A DNA stretch of 64,000 nt from B1 sp964355075 (GTDB lineage Bacteria > Bacteroidota > Bacteroidia > UKL13-3), in contig CAYHCF010000010.1 of assembly GCA_964355075.1 (NCBI GenBank), forward strand, positions 1 through 64,000. Reading direction: 5' to 3'. The position numbers were made by a program, and so were the translations under genes. The notes under the pieces are model-generated. The model had not been told where the DNA came from, did no database searches, and worked only from the letters and a program-made list of their open reading frames with translations. This document shows, in pieces, positions 17,925-26,365 of this stretch; position 1 is the first letter of the stretch; every line of letters begins with the position of its first letter.

Positions 17925-18953
17925 ATGCAAGTTAAATTAAAATTTCTGGATAGGTTTTTAACCCTTTGGATATTCCTTGCCATGCTATCGGGTGTCGGTT
18001 TGGGATATTTTTTTCCCGGCATTGCAGGTTTAACGAATTCATTTTCTGCAGGCACAACCAATATTCCTTTAGCTATCGGGTTAATTTTAATGATGTACCC
18101 TCCCCTGGCAAAAGTGGATTATTCCTTACTCCCAAAAGCCTTTCAGGATAAAAAACTAATGTCTCTTTCATTGTTTCTCAACTGGATAGTTGGCCCGGTT
18201 TTAATGTTTAGCCTGGCTATCCTGTTTTTAAGGGATCAGCCCGATTATATGGTGGGATTAATTCTAATAGGTTTAGCCAGATGTATCGCAATGGTTATTG
18301 TGTGGAATGACCTGGCCGGAGGTAATAAAGAATATGGCGCCTTGCTCGTAGCCTTAAACAGTGTTTTTCAGGTAATCAGCTATAGTTTTTATGCTTGGCT
18401 CTTTATCAATGTTTTACCCGAAAAACTGGGCTTTGGAAACTTCCATATCTCTGTTCCTATGGGCGAAGTCGCTCAAAGTGTATTTATTTATTTGGGAATT
18501 CCATTTATTTCGGGATTTGTAAGCCGATATTTCTTAGTAAAAGCAAAAGGTATTGAATGGTATAATAGAAAATTCATACCCTTCATTTCACCAGTAACTT
18601 TATACGCTTTACTCTTTACCATCCTGTTGATGTTTAGTTTAAAAGGGGATAAAATTTTAGAACTCCCTTATGATGTGATCAAAATAGCCATCCCGTTAAT
18701 TGTCTATTTTGTATTCATGTTCTTCATTAGTTTTTTCATAGGCAAATCCATGAAGGTGCCTTACGATAAAAATGCTTCCGTCGCTTTCACTGCCACAGGA
18801 AACAATTTTGAATTAGCCATTGCAGTGGCTATTGCTGTATTTGGTATTCATTCAGCTCAAGCATTTGTGGGCGTTATTGGTCCTTTGGTAGAAGTTCCGG
18901 TCTTAATTCTTTTAGTAAAAGCGAGTTTATTTCTAAAAAAGAAATATTACTAA
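17925..18953 (+). CDS. ACR3-family arsenite efflux permease
   Basis: The 342-residue membrane protein has about ten helices. The ACR3 hallmark GLARCIAMVIVWNDLAGG is present, including the conserved cysteine required for arsenite transport in family members, and FTATGNNFELAIAVAIAVFG later in the chain. ACR3 proteins expel As(III) using the proton gradient. No arsR or arsC is nearby; the gene is 14 bases behind gcvP and probably read from its promoter. A related BASS-superfamily substrate cannot be excluded. Confidence 0.85.
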   Translation: MQVKLKFLDRFLTLWIFLAMLSGVGLGYFFPGIAGLTNSFSAGTTNIPLAIGLILMMYPPLAKVDYSLLPKAFQDKKLMSLSLFLNWIVGPVLMFSLAILFLRDQPDYMVGLILIGLARCIAMVIVWNDLAGGNKEYGALLVALNSVFQVISYSFYAWLFINVLPEKLGFGNFHISVPMGEVAQSVFIYLGIPFISGFVSRYFLVKAKGIEWYNRKFIPFISPVTLYALLFTILLMFSLKGDKILELPYDVIKIAIPLIVYFVFMFFISFFIGKSMKVPYDKNASVAFTATGNNFELAIAVAIAVFGIHSAQAFVGVIGPLVEVPVLILLVKASLFLKKKYY

Positions 18954-18981
18954 AAATGAAATTAGTATTTCCAGACAGCTT

Positions 18982-19992
18982 CTAAGGCCTGTATCTACTC
19001 TTTTGTAAGAGTTGGTCCCAACCCGAATTTTGCATGAGTTCTGACAAAGATACTTTGGGATTTTCATCCATATATTTTGTAATAACACTGTAACCTATAT
19101 AAACGGCAATAGCAGGAGCCGACTCCTGAGGCACCCCTGTGGCAATTGTAAATGGCCCATCATTAAAGTACCTCATATATTCTCCAATATTACTGCTATA
19201 AAGAAATTTCTTTTCAATAAAATGAGTCCAGATCATTTGTTCATTCTCCTTACACCACTTTAATTGAGCAGGTGTATATCCAAATAAGATGGAATCCTGA
19301 ATTTCGGGCATTAGTTTTTTCATGAAGTACTTAACCTTTCCTTCAAAAAGCATCATGGCAACAAAACGTTTATCATGCAACTGGGATTCAAACTTTCCAA
19401 TGGCTATCGCTCTTATGGCATTCGGAACCATGTATTCTTTCCTCAGTTTCGCGATCATAAAATCAGGGAATTCCAAAGCAGGATATAATGGATACCTGTT
19501 TCCCAGATACATATCCAAACCAATTCCTATTAAACTATCATACGTAATATTGGCATATCCAAATTCGGAAATAAAGCTGACAAATTTAGGCTGAACCCAT
19601 TGCGGGAAATATTGGTGATACTGATACATCGCTTTTCCCAATTCTGCCTCTGTTTCACTTAAATCGGGGAAAACGCTGTCCACTTCTCTGTATAATTGCC
19701 GGATAGATGGATAACGCATAAAATCCGTTAAAGAAGGCGCGAAGTTTAAACTGTCTTCCTCCGTGCTGATATTCAAAACATCAACCGCATAACTATGGTA
19801 AAATAGTCCATACTGTTTTGCCAGATTACTGAAAAACACTTGCGTTGGAGGATTGGGATTGCCAAACAATGCTTTCTCAAATCGATCTATTTTAACAGGA
19901 ACTGACTTTTCATTACATCCTGCCAACAGAAAGAAAATACCCATCCCTAAAATCGAAAAATTAGCCTTCAGAATTCTCATTTTACTTATCAT
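18982..19992 (-). CDS. gldB: GldB-like gliding motility lipoprotein
   Basis: The protein has 336 residues with a lipoprotein signal (FFLLAGC), so it should be lipid-anchored. The mature region shows KIDRFEKALF at its start and GLDMYLGNRYPLYP, IAIGKFESQLHD and NDGPFTIATGVPQESAPAIAVYIG, typical of the GldB family, which is required for gliding in Flavobacterium and has a metzincin-like fold without certainty about catalysis. Start may be Met1 or Met5. Its neighbour gldC is not present. It is divergent from the PorT-like gene and convergent with the ACR3 gene. Confidence 0.83.
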   Translation of the reverse strand: MISKMRILKANFSILGMGIFFLLAGCNEKSVPVKIDRFEKALFGNPNPPTQVFFSNLAKQYGLFYHSYAVDVLNISTEEDSLNFAPSLTDFMRYPSIRQLYREVDSVFPDLSETEAELGKAMYQYHQYFPQWVQPKFVSFISEFGYANITYDSLIGIGLDMYLGNRYPLYPALEFPDFMIAKLRKEYMVPNAIRAIAIGKFESQLHDKRFVAMMLFEGKVKYFMKKLMPEIQDSILFGYTPAQLKWCKENEQMIWTHFIEKKFLYSSNIGEYMRYFNDGPFTIATGVPQESAPAIAVYIGYSVITKYMDENPKVSLSELMQNSGWDQLLQKSRYRP

Positions 19993-20028
19993 TAATGAAT
20001 CTATTTAAAACAAAATTTGCTTACAATT

Positions 20029-20059
20029 TTTGCAATATCCATAATTGAACCTACTTTTG
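20029..20059 (+). promoter_or_regulatory. Promoter of the PorT-like/nadE pair
   Basis: TTTG at 20029-20032 and TACTTTTG at 20052-20059 are separated by exactly 19 bases, an exact match to the Bacteroidota sigma-ABfr form. Transcription would start about 25 bases before the ATG at 20091. Confidence 0.7.
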
Positions 20060-20090
20060 AATAAAAAAATAGTTAGGCTGAACCAAAACC

Positions 20091-20831
20091 ATGAAAAAAA
20101 CAAGTTCTATTCTCCTGGTAATTCTTCTGATTTTTTCCAAATACGCTAATTCTCAAATTGACCCTCAAAACCTTGAGTTTGGTTTAAGTATTTCACCCAG
20201 TATCTCCTGGGCACATACCAATACAAAATTCATAAGCTCAAAAGGATTTGGGCCTAATTTTGGTTTTGGTGCAAAGATTAATTATAAATTAAGCGAAAAA
20301 TACGGAGTTGGCCTCGATATATATATCCAAAATGTATCCTCAAAAATTCATTTTGATAAAGTTGATGTGGCAAAATCTGCTGCGGATACCTTTATGCATT
20401 CAAGCGACTTTAATATCTCTTATACCTTCAAGCAAATCGATTTACCCTTTTTGCTGAAAATGAGAACGGAAGAAAATAATGACATGCGGTTTTATGGTGA
20501 ATTTGGGGGTGTCTTAAATTTACTTTTAAAACAAAGAGCTGATATTTCCTCCAGGGAACTTAATTTAGGAAGTGTAAATACCGCCGATCCAGAAGTTGGA
20601 GATGATTTCAGACTTCGAAATACGGATAACATAAATACATCCTATGCTTACCAAGCAAATTCCCTTGGATTTGGTATTGTTTTTGGCGCCGGGATTCAAT
20701 ATAAAATCCTGAGCCGATCACGCATTGACGCGGGTTTAAGATATTATGCAGGTTTAACCGACATCCTGGATGATGACCGCTTACAGGCAACCAACAATTG
20801 TTTGTCTTTAAATATTGGATTCTTTTTTTAA
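20091..20831 (+). CDS. PorT-family outer-membrane beta-barrel protein
   Basis: The 246-residue product has a signal peptide ending NSQ and an eight-strand-like barrel pattern that ends in LNIGFFF. Text such as FGPNFGFGAKINYKLSEKYGVGLDIYIQN fits the outer membrane beta-barrel 2 (PorT-like) family. PorT itself is linked to T9SS in Porphyromonas, but many paralogs exist and orthology cannot be decided from sequence alone. nadE begins about ten bases after its stop, so the two are probably co-transcribed. Confidence 0.78.
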   Translation: MKKTSSILLVILLIFSKYANSQIDPQNLEFGLSISPSISWAHTNTKFISSKGFGPNFGFGAKINYKLSEKYGVGLDIYIQNVSSKIHFDKVDVAKSAADTFMHSSDFNISYTFKQIDLPFLLKMRTEENNDMRFYGEFGGVLNLLLKQRADISSRELNLGSVNTADPEVGDDFRLRNTDNINTSYAYQANSLGFGIVFGAGIQYKILSRSRIDAGLRYYAGLTDILDDDRLQATNNCLSLNIGFFF

Positions 20832-20841
20832 TATCTGATTG

Positions 20842-22497
20842 GTGAAAATTACACTTTCTCAAATTAGTTACCATACCGGAAATTTTGCCCGAAATTCTCA
20901 AAAGATAATTGAGTCAATTCATCAGGCAAAACAATCGGGTTCCGACTTGATTGTTTTTGCGGAACTGTCAACCTGCGGGTACCCGGCAATGGACTTTTTA
21001 GCGTTTGAAGACTTTATTTCTCTGGCTGAAGAAAGTATTCAAAAAATCGCAACACATTGCACCGGCATCGCGGCAATTGTTGGATCGCCAACTAAAAACC
21101 CTGTAATTCACGGAAAAGATTTATACAATTCGGCCTATTTCATTGTTGATGGGAAAGTTCAAAAAATAATTCACAAAACCTTATTACCCAATTACGATAT
21201 TTTTGATGAGTACCGATATTTTGAACCCAATACAAATTTTGAAATTATAGAATTCAAGGGATATAGGATCGCTCTGACCATTTGTGAAGATCTTTGGAAT
21301 ATCAATGAGAATCCAATGTATGTTAAAACACCGATGGATGAACTTATTAAACAGAATCCCGATTTGGTCATCAACATTGCTGCCTCACCGTTTTCAACAA
21401 CTCAAATTCAAACAAGACATGAAGTTTTAAAAAACAATGCTTTAAAATATAATTTGCCTGTTTTTTATGTGAATCATATCGGTGCACAAACTCAACTTAT
21501 TTTTGATGGTGGAAGTTGTGTAATGGGAGAAAATGGAACAATTCTGGATGAACTTTCTTACTTTTCTGAAGACCAAAAAACATATCAACTAAGGGGCAAC
21601 CACAAACCTATAATTGAATTGGTTGACGCAATAAATACATCAACTGCCTACAGAAATAAATTTGCCGATATTGAAAATGCACTCATTTTGGGTATTAAAC
21701 AATATTTCGATAAATTAGGATTTCAAAAAGCAATTTTGGGCTTATCGGGAGGGATTGACTCAGCTTTGGTTGTTTATTTGGCCACCAAAGCTTTAGGACC
21801 CGAAAATGTGTGGGCCGTTTTACTTCCTTCTCAATTCAGCAGTAATCATTCCATCGAAGATAGCTTGTTGCTTGCTTCAAAACTAGGTATTAAACAAAAT
21901 ATCATTCCCATTGAGGAAGTCTATCAAAGCTTCATTCAGTCACTTCACCCTTATATTAAAGATACTCCTTTTGGCTTAACGGAAGAAAACATCCAGTCGC
22001 GCTCCCGTGGAGTAATTTTAATGGCTTTGGCAAATAAATTTGGGTATATATTACTGAATACAAGTAACAAAAGTGAATTGGCTGTCGGATATGGAACACT
22101 TTATGGAGATCTGGCCGGAGGACTATCTGTAATTGGCGATTTATACAAAAGCGAAATTTTCCAATTGGCCCATTATATTAATAGAAACAAGGAAATGATC
22201 CCGGCAAGTATCCTCACCAAGGAACCATCAGCTGAACTTCGACCTGAACAAAAAGACAGCGACAGCCTTCCCCCTTATGAAGTTTTAGATTTAATTTTAT
22301 TCCATTATATCGAAGAAACCAAAGGGCCTCAACAAATTACTGAATTGGGTTTTGACCGCAAATTGGTGAATAAAATTTTAAAAATGGTAAATATGAGTGA
22401 GTGGAAACGCTGGCAGGCACCTCCTGTTTTGAGGGTATCTTCAAAATCTTTTGGGTCGGGCCGAAGGTTACCTATATCCGGTAAATACCTGAGTTAA
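20842..22497 (+). CDS. nadE: Glutamine-dependent NAD+ synthase
   Basis: NadE amidates nicotinic acid adenine dinucleotide to NAD+, taking ammonia from glutamine. The N-terminal nitrilase-type glutaminase domain shows the Glu (FAELSTCGYP), Lys (HKTLLPNYDIFDEYRYF) and Cys148 (LTICEDLW) triad. The C-terminal synthetase has the ATP loop GLSGGIDSALV and TSNKSELAVGYGTLYGDLAGG. The length of about 551 residues is normal for the fused form. Start is GTG at 20842 or the TTG just before it. The stop abuts the stop of the convergent phosphoesterase gene with no spacer. Confidence 0.96.
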   Translation: MKITLSQISYHTGNFARNSQKIIESIHQAKQSGSDLIVFAELSTCGYPAMDFLAFEDFISLAEESIQKIATHCTGIAAIVGSPTKNPVIHGKDLYNSAYFIVDGKVQKIIHKTLLPNYDIFDEYRYFEPNTNFEIIEFKGYRIALTICEDLWNINENPMYVKTPMDELIKQNPDLVINIAASPFSTTQIQTRHEVLKNNALKYNLPVFYVNHIGAQTQLIFDGGSCVMGENGTILDELSYFSEDQKTYQLRGNHKPIIELVDAINTSTAYRNKFADIENALILGIKQYFDKLGFQKAILGLSGGIDSALVVYLATKALGPENVWAVLLPSQFSSNHSIEDSLLLASKLGIKQNIIPIEEVYQSFIQSLHPYIKDTPFGLTEENIQSRSRGVILMALANKFGYILLNTSNKSELAVGYGTLYGDLAGGLSVIGDLYKSEIFQLAHYINRNKEMIPASILTKEPSAELRPEQKDSDSLPPYEVLDLILFHYIEETKGPQQITELGFDRKLVNKILKMVNMSEWKRWQAPPVLRVSSKSFGSGRRLPISGKYLS

Positions 22498-23802
22498 TTA
22501 AGCCATTTTGTTTAAGGTAATTACTGTTATCTCAGGCATAATTCCCACTCTTCCCGGGTACCCTAAAAATCCAAATCCCCTGTTTACATAGAGCAATTGC
22601 TTTTCTATTTTATAAAGATCAGCCCAATGAGGATACATATATTGAGAAGGACTCCATTTATAATCCCCTAATTCAATACCAAACTGAAATCCATGGGTAT
22701 GTCCTGAAAGCGTTAAATCAATATCCGGATGCTCCTTACTGATTATTGAATCAAAATGGCTTGGATCGTGAGATAATAAAATATTAACCGGAACAGACTC
22801 CATATTTTTCTTGGCTTTTACGATATCTCCAAACTTCTGAAATCTTCCCCTATCTCCCCAATTTTCAACCCCGATGAGTCCAATTCTTTTGTTCTCCTTT
22901 TCCAATATCACGTGCTCATTTCTAAGCAAATGCCAACCCATATTTTTATGAACATCTACCAGATCCTGAAGATTTTTAATCTTGGCCTCAGGACTTTTCC
23001 AATCCGAAACGTAATCGCCGTAATCGTGATTCCCTAAAATTGAAAAAACGCCCATGGGTGCCGAAATCTCTGAAAACATCTCCATCCATTCATAAGCTTC
23101 TTCCGTTTTATTATTGACAAAATCACCGGTAAAAAAAGCAAGGTGAGCTTTTTGCTCTTTCATCATTTTGATTCCTGTATATACAGCATCTTTATCCGTA
23201 AAACTCCCGCAATGAACATCCGAAAACTGTAGTATTTTCAGGCCATCAAAAGCCTCAGGCAAATCTGGCAAAACCAAATTTACCCTTCTTACCTGGTAGT
23301 TGTAGGCTCCTTTAAACATCCCCCGCGTTAGTAGAATTAGTGGGATAGTTCCGGCTACTAAACCTGCTCTTGCAATAAATTGTGACCTGCTTATTTTTTT
23401 CGACTCCGGTTCAAGCGCCTCTCCCATTTCCACTTCCTTTACTTCTTCCCTTTTGTGAAATAAATAACTCTCAATTAAACGAAAGATTATAGTAAACAAC
23501 CGCTTTATGTCCTCCATGATGAGAAATAAAAAAGTTATCAGTTTTGAAGCATATACAATAATAAAAACTGCAAAGAAGTAAGTTCTGAAAACCCTGGCAG
23601 ATTCGAATAGATTAAATGCAATGTTTAAACCAAAACCAAGAATTAACAAGAATGGAATGGCCCAAAACAGGTAAGTGCTTAGCTTTTGATACCATCCCGG
23701 CTTGTCTTTGATTAAAATCCGGATTGCCCGCCAAACATACATATCAACCACTATGGCGAAAATCACAAATCCAATAAATAATTTTATTTTGAATGAATGC
23801 AT
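22498..23802 (-). CDS. Membrane-anchored metallophosphoesterase
   Basis: The 434-residue protein begins with about three to four membrane helices. The phosphoesterase domain follows from about residue 180, with all metal-binding blocks: LQFSDVHCG, FFTGDFVNN, LGNHDYGDY, LLSHDPSHF and LSGHTHGFQFG. It belongs to the YkuE-like group of membrane phosphoesterases, which in some species act on lipid A or UDP-diacylglucosamine intermediates; the substrate here is unknown. SRSQFIARAGLVAGTIP before the domain resembles a Tat-like segment without the twin arginine. Confidence 0.88.
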   Translation of the reverse strand: MHSFKIKLFIGFVIFAIVVDMYVWRAIRILIKDKPGWYQKLSTYLFWAIPFLLILGFGLNIAFNLFESARVFRTYFFAVFIIVYASKLITFLFLIMEDIKRLFTIIFRLIESYLFHKREEVKEVEMGEALEPESKKISRSQFIARAGLVAGTIPLILLTRGMFKGAYNYQVRRVNLVLPDLPEAFDGLKILQFSDVHCGSFTDKDAVYTGIKMMKEQKAHLAFFTGDFVNNKTEEAYEWMEMFSEISAPMGVFSILGNHDYGDYVSDWKSPEAKIKNLQDLVDVHKNMGWHLLRNEHVILEKENKRIGLIGVENWGDRGRFQKFGDIVKAKKNMESVPVNILLSHDPSHFDSIISKEHPDIDLTLSGHTHGFQFGIELGDYKWSPSQYMYPHWADLYKIEKQLLYVNRGFGFLGYPGRVGIMPEITVITLNKMA

Positions 23803-24048
23803 TTAATCAGGTATATAATAGGAGCAACTAAAAACATAAAACTGCCAAAATTTTCAAGTTAATATAAGGCCTTTCAATAATAAAGAAATCCTTGTTATCT
23901 ATATCTATTTTTATTCTTATCAACCAAAAATCAAACCATTTTTGAATAAAGCGCTGATGTGCCGTATTTTTTTTAATTCAAATCAAAGCCATTGTGCAAA
24001 TTTGAAAATGCGAATCTCAATTACTTTTTTAATATTGCAACGAAATAG

Positions 24049-24765
24049 ATGATGGGCAAAACCACAAAAGCCATAGGGAAAAAACTAACTCAACTAAAAG
24101 TATTTTTAATTGAAGTAACGCTATTGGCCTTTCAGATCAGTATTTTTTTGATTATCGTTTACCGGATTGTCCCTGTTCCCATAACACCATTACCCATTAT
24201 TCGTTTTGTTGAGCAGGTTTTTGGCAACGACCCGGTACAACTACAAAAAGATTGGGAAAGTATTGAGAACCTTGGCCCTAATATTTGCCTGGCGAGCCTT
24301 ACCTCCGAAGACCCAAAGTTCTTTCAACATTATGGTTTTGATTTTGAACAAATTTACGAATCCATACGGAAGAGTTTTACAAAGGGAAAAAGACCCAGAG
24401 GGGCAAGTACCATTACCCAACAAACTGCAAAGAATTTATTTTTTACCCCAACCAGAAGTTGGTTAAGAAAAGGATTAGAAGTGTACGTTACCGTTTGTCT
24501 TGAAGTTTTATGGACTAAAAAACGAATACTTGAAGTTTATCTGAATATTATTGAAATGGGAAATGGAATTTATGGTGCCGAAGCAGCGTCCAATTTTTAC
24601 TTTAACAAAGCTTCCAGTAAATTGAACTCTTCGGAAGCTGCAGCAATTGCAGCCTGTTACCCGAACCCAAGAAGATGGAAAGCAAATAAACCTTCCCGCT
24701 ATATACGAAGGAAGCAAGCCCTAATCATACGCTTCATGCATAAAATTGATAAGTTACCTTGGTAA
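24049..24765 (+). CDS. mtgA: Monofunctional peptidoglycan glycosyltransferase
   Basis: MtgA polymerises lipid II into glycan strands. The 238-residue protein has one N-terminal membrane helix and a single GT51 domain with the motifs SEDPKFFQHYGFD (catalytic Glu), RGASTITQQTAKNLFF and KKRILEVYLNIIEMGNGIYG. No transpeptidase domain follows, which separates it from class A PBPs. Two adjacent ATG codons (24049, 24052) could start it. Single gene, no clear promoter seen in the 246-base gap before it, which holds nothing else I recognise. Confidence 0.94.
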   Translation: MMGKTTKAIGKKLTQLKVFLIEVTLLAFQISIFLIIVYRIVPVPITPLPIIRFVEQVFGNDPVQLQKDWESIENLGPNICLASLTSEDPKFFQHYGFDFEQIYESIRKSFTKGKRPRGASTITQQTAKNLFFTPTRSWLRKGLEVYVTVCLEVLWTKKRILEVYLNIIEMGNGIYGAEAASNFYFNKASSKLNSSEAAAIAACYPNPRRWKANKPSRYIRRKQALIIRFMHKIDKLPW

Positions 24766-24818
24766 TGAAAATCGAATTCAGGGAACCAAATGGACAGCTT
24801 CTCAGAACAGGTTTCCTT

Positions 24819-26279
24819 TTATTTCTTCGGTCTGATAATTTTGAATTCAACCTTACGGTTTAAGCCTTCCGTGCTAAGCTGGTATTTTTGAACATAAGGG
24901 TCTTTTTCGGCAAACACCAATAAACGATTTTCCTCAATCTCATAGATTCTAAAGAGTTTTCTCTTTACCTCAAGTGCCCTTTTCTCGGCCAATGTTAATT
25001 GAGTCAGATTCGGTTTGTTATTATCAGCATGCCCAATGATTACAACTGAAGCCGAGGTGTCGATCATAAGAATGCGTGCAATTTGGTTCAACAAATTATA
25101 TTGTTCCACATGAACCGTAAATCCATTTGGAGGGAAAGTAATGGTAGGTAATCCATAACCACTTTTTGAAATGGCCACAAAATCAATGATGGGTATGGAA
25201 TCGTTAATTTTATAGATTTTCTCCATCGAATCCTTGGTGCCTTTAAAATCCGGAAAATATAAACCTAAGGCTTGTCCAAACCCGTAGGGATCCGGATCAA
25301 TGGTATCCGGAATACCATCCTTATCACTATCAAGGGTTACGCCTTTCGAATCAACCTTATACCCGGGTTGGGTATTCGGTTCTTGGTCATTCATATCGGC
25401 CACACCATCCCCGTCGGTATCCGTTGTGAGTCCTTCTGCCTGACCTTTTGCATCCATTAAATCCCGGTAAATTTTATCAATCGGATTACTCCAATCCATA
25501 TGTTGAGGGCGTTTTTTAGTAGTGATATTATAGACTATGCTCGCCACCACATATCCATTTGCGTCGGGTAAAGATCCGGGAGCTTTATAGAGGTCAATTA
25601 AATCACTGCCACCTAAAATATAAGTGCCTTCAATTCCTATATCGAAATTCTTAAGAACTTTTCTTTTAACACCAATGGTAATAGGAACTCCAAAATTCAT
25701 ATCGGTATATATTGAGCTATCCGGACTTTCTCTTTTGGCATTATTAAACTGAAAGCTTCCACCAAAACCAAGATAGAAATTGTTTCTTGGAAAACTTTTT
25801 CGATAATCAATTCCACCAATATTAAAAATAACCTGCAAAGTGATATTTGAAATATTACTATGAAATTTAAGGGAATCTTTTGCTATATTTATGATATCTC
25901 TATTTCGTCCCGAAATTTCCCCATTTAAGTATTGGGCGCGAATCCCTAAAGTGTGATTAAATGAATATTTTACAAACCCTCCAAAACCGGGATAGATCGC
26001 ATCCATTGGAACATCCCCGGTATAAAATGCAACCCCATAATTAACCCCGAAAGATAGTCTGGAATAATCAACAAGCGGAATTATATTCGTTGTATCACTT
26101 GGTTTTGAACCATCCTTTTTATCAACCCGGGTGCTATTTCCGTTGAGTACACTCATATCCGGAGATTGCAATTTTTCGGCAGGAGCAGACTTCGGTTTAT
26201 TAACTTTAGCTTTGTTATTTTGGGCAAAAACGGAAGCAGAAAGAAGAACAAAAAGTGCTATAAAAAAATTAGTTCTCAT
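24819..26279 (-). CDS. OmpA-family protein with thrombospondin type 3-like repeats
   Basis: The chosen ATG at 26279 starts a signal peptide (MRTNFFIALFVLLSASVFAQ), giving 486 residues; an earlier in-frame start is less likely. After a low-complexity stretch comes a beta-barrel (about 75-270), then Ca2+-binding-type repeats (DTDGDGVADMNDQEP, DSDKDGIPDTIDPDP). The end is an OmpA peptidoglycan-binding domain (VVIIGHADNNKPNLTQLTLA, EENRLLVFAEKDPYV). It would tie the outer membrane to the cell wall. It lies in the same direction as the next barrel gene, with about 86 bases between them. Confidence 0.9.
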   Translation of the reverse strand: MRTNFFIALFVLLSASVFAQNNKAKVNKPKSAPAEKLQSPDMSVLNGNSTRVDKKDGSKPSDTTNIIPLVDYSRLSFGVNYGVAFYTGDVPMDAIYPGFGGFVKYSFNHTLGIRAQYLNGEISGRNRDIINIAKDSLKFHSNISNITLQVIFNIGGIDYRKSFPRNNFYLGFGGSFQFNNAKRESPDSSIYTDMNFGVPITIGVKRKVLKNFDIGIEGTYILGGSDLIDLYKAPGSLPDANGYVVASIVYNITTKKRPQHMDWSNPIDKIYRDLMDAKGQAEGLTTDTDGDGVADMNDQEPNTQPGYKVDSKGVTLDSDKDGIPDTIDPDPYGFGQALGLYFPDFKGTKDSMEKIYKINDSIPIIDFVAISKSGYGLPTITFPPNGFTVHVEQYNLLNQIARILMIDTSASVVIIGHADNNKPNLTQLTLAEKRALEVKRKLFRIYEIEENRLLVFAEKDPYVQKYQLSTEGLNRKVEFKIIRPKK

Positions 26280-26365
26280 ATATTGGTTCCTAACAGACAA
26301 ATTAACTGCTAAGGTAAGCCAATACATGAGAACAAAGAATTTCTAATAAATCAGTTATCTACAAA

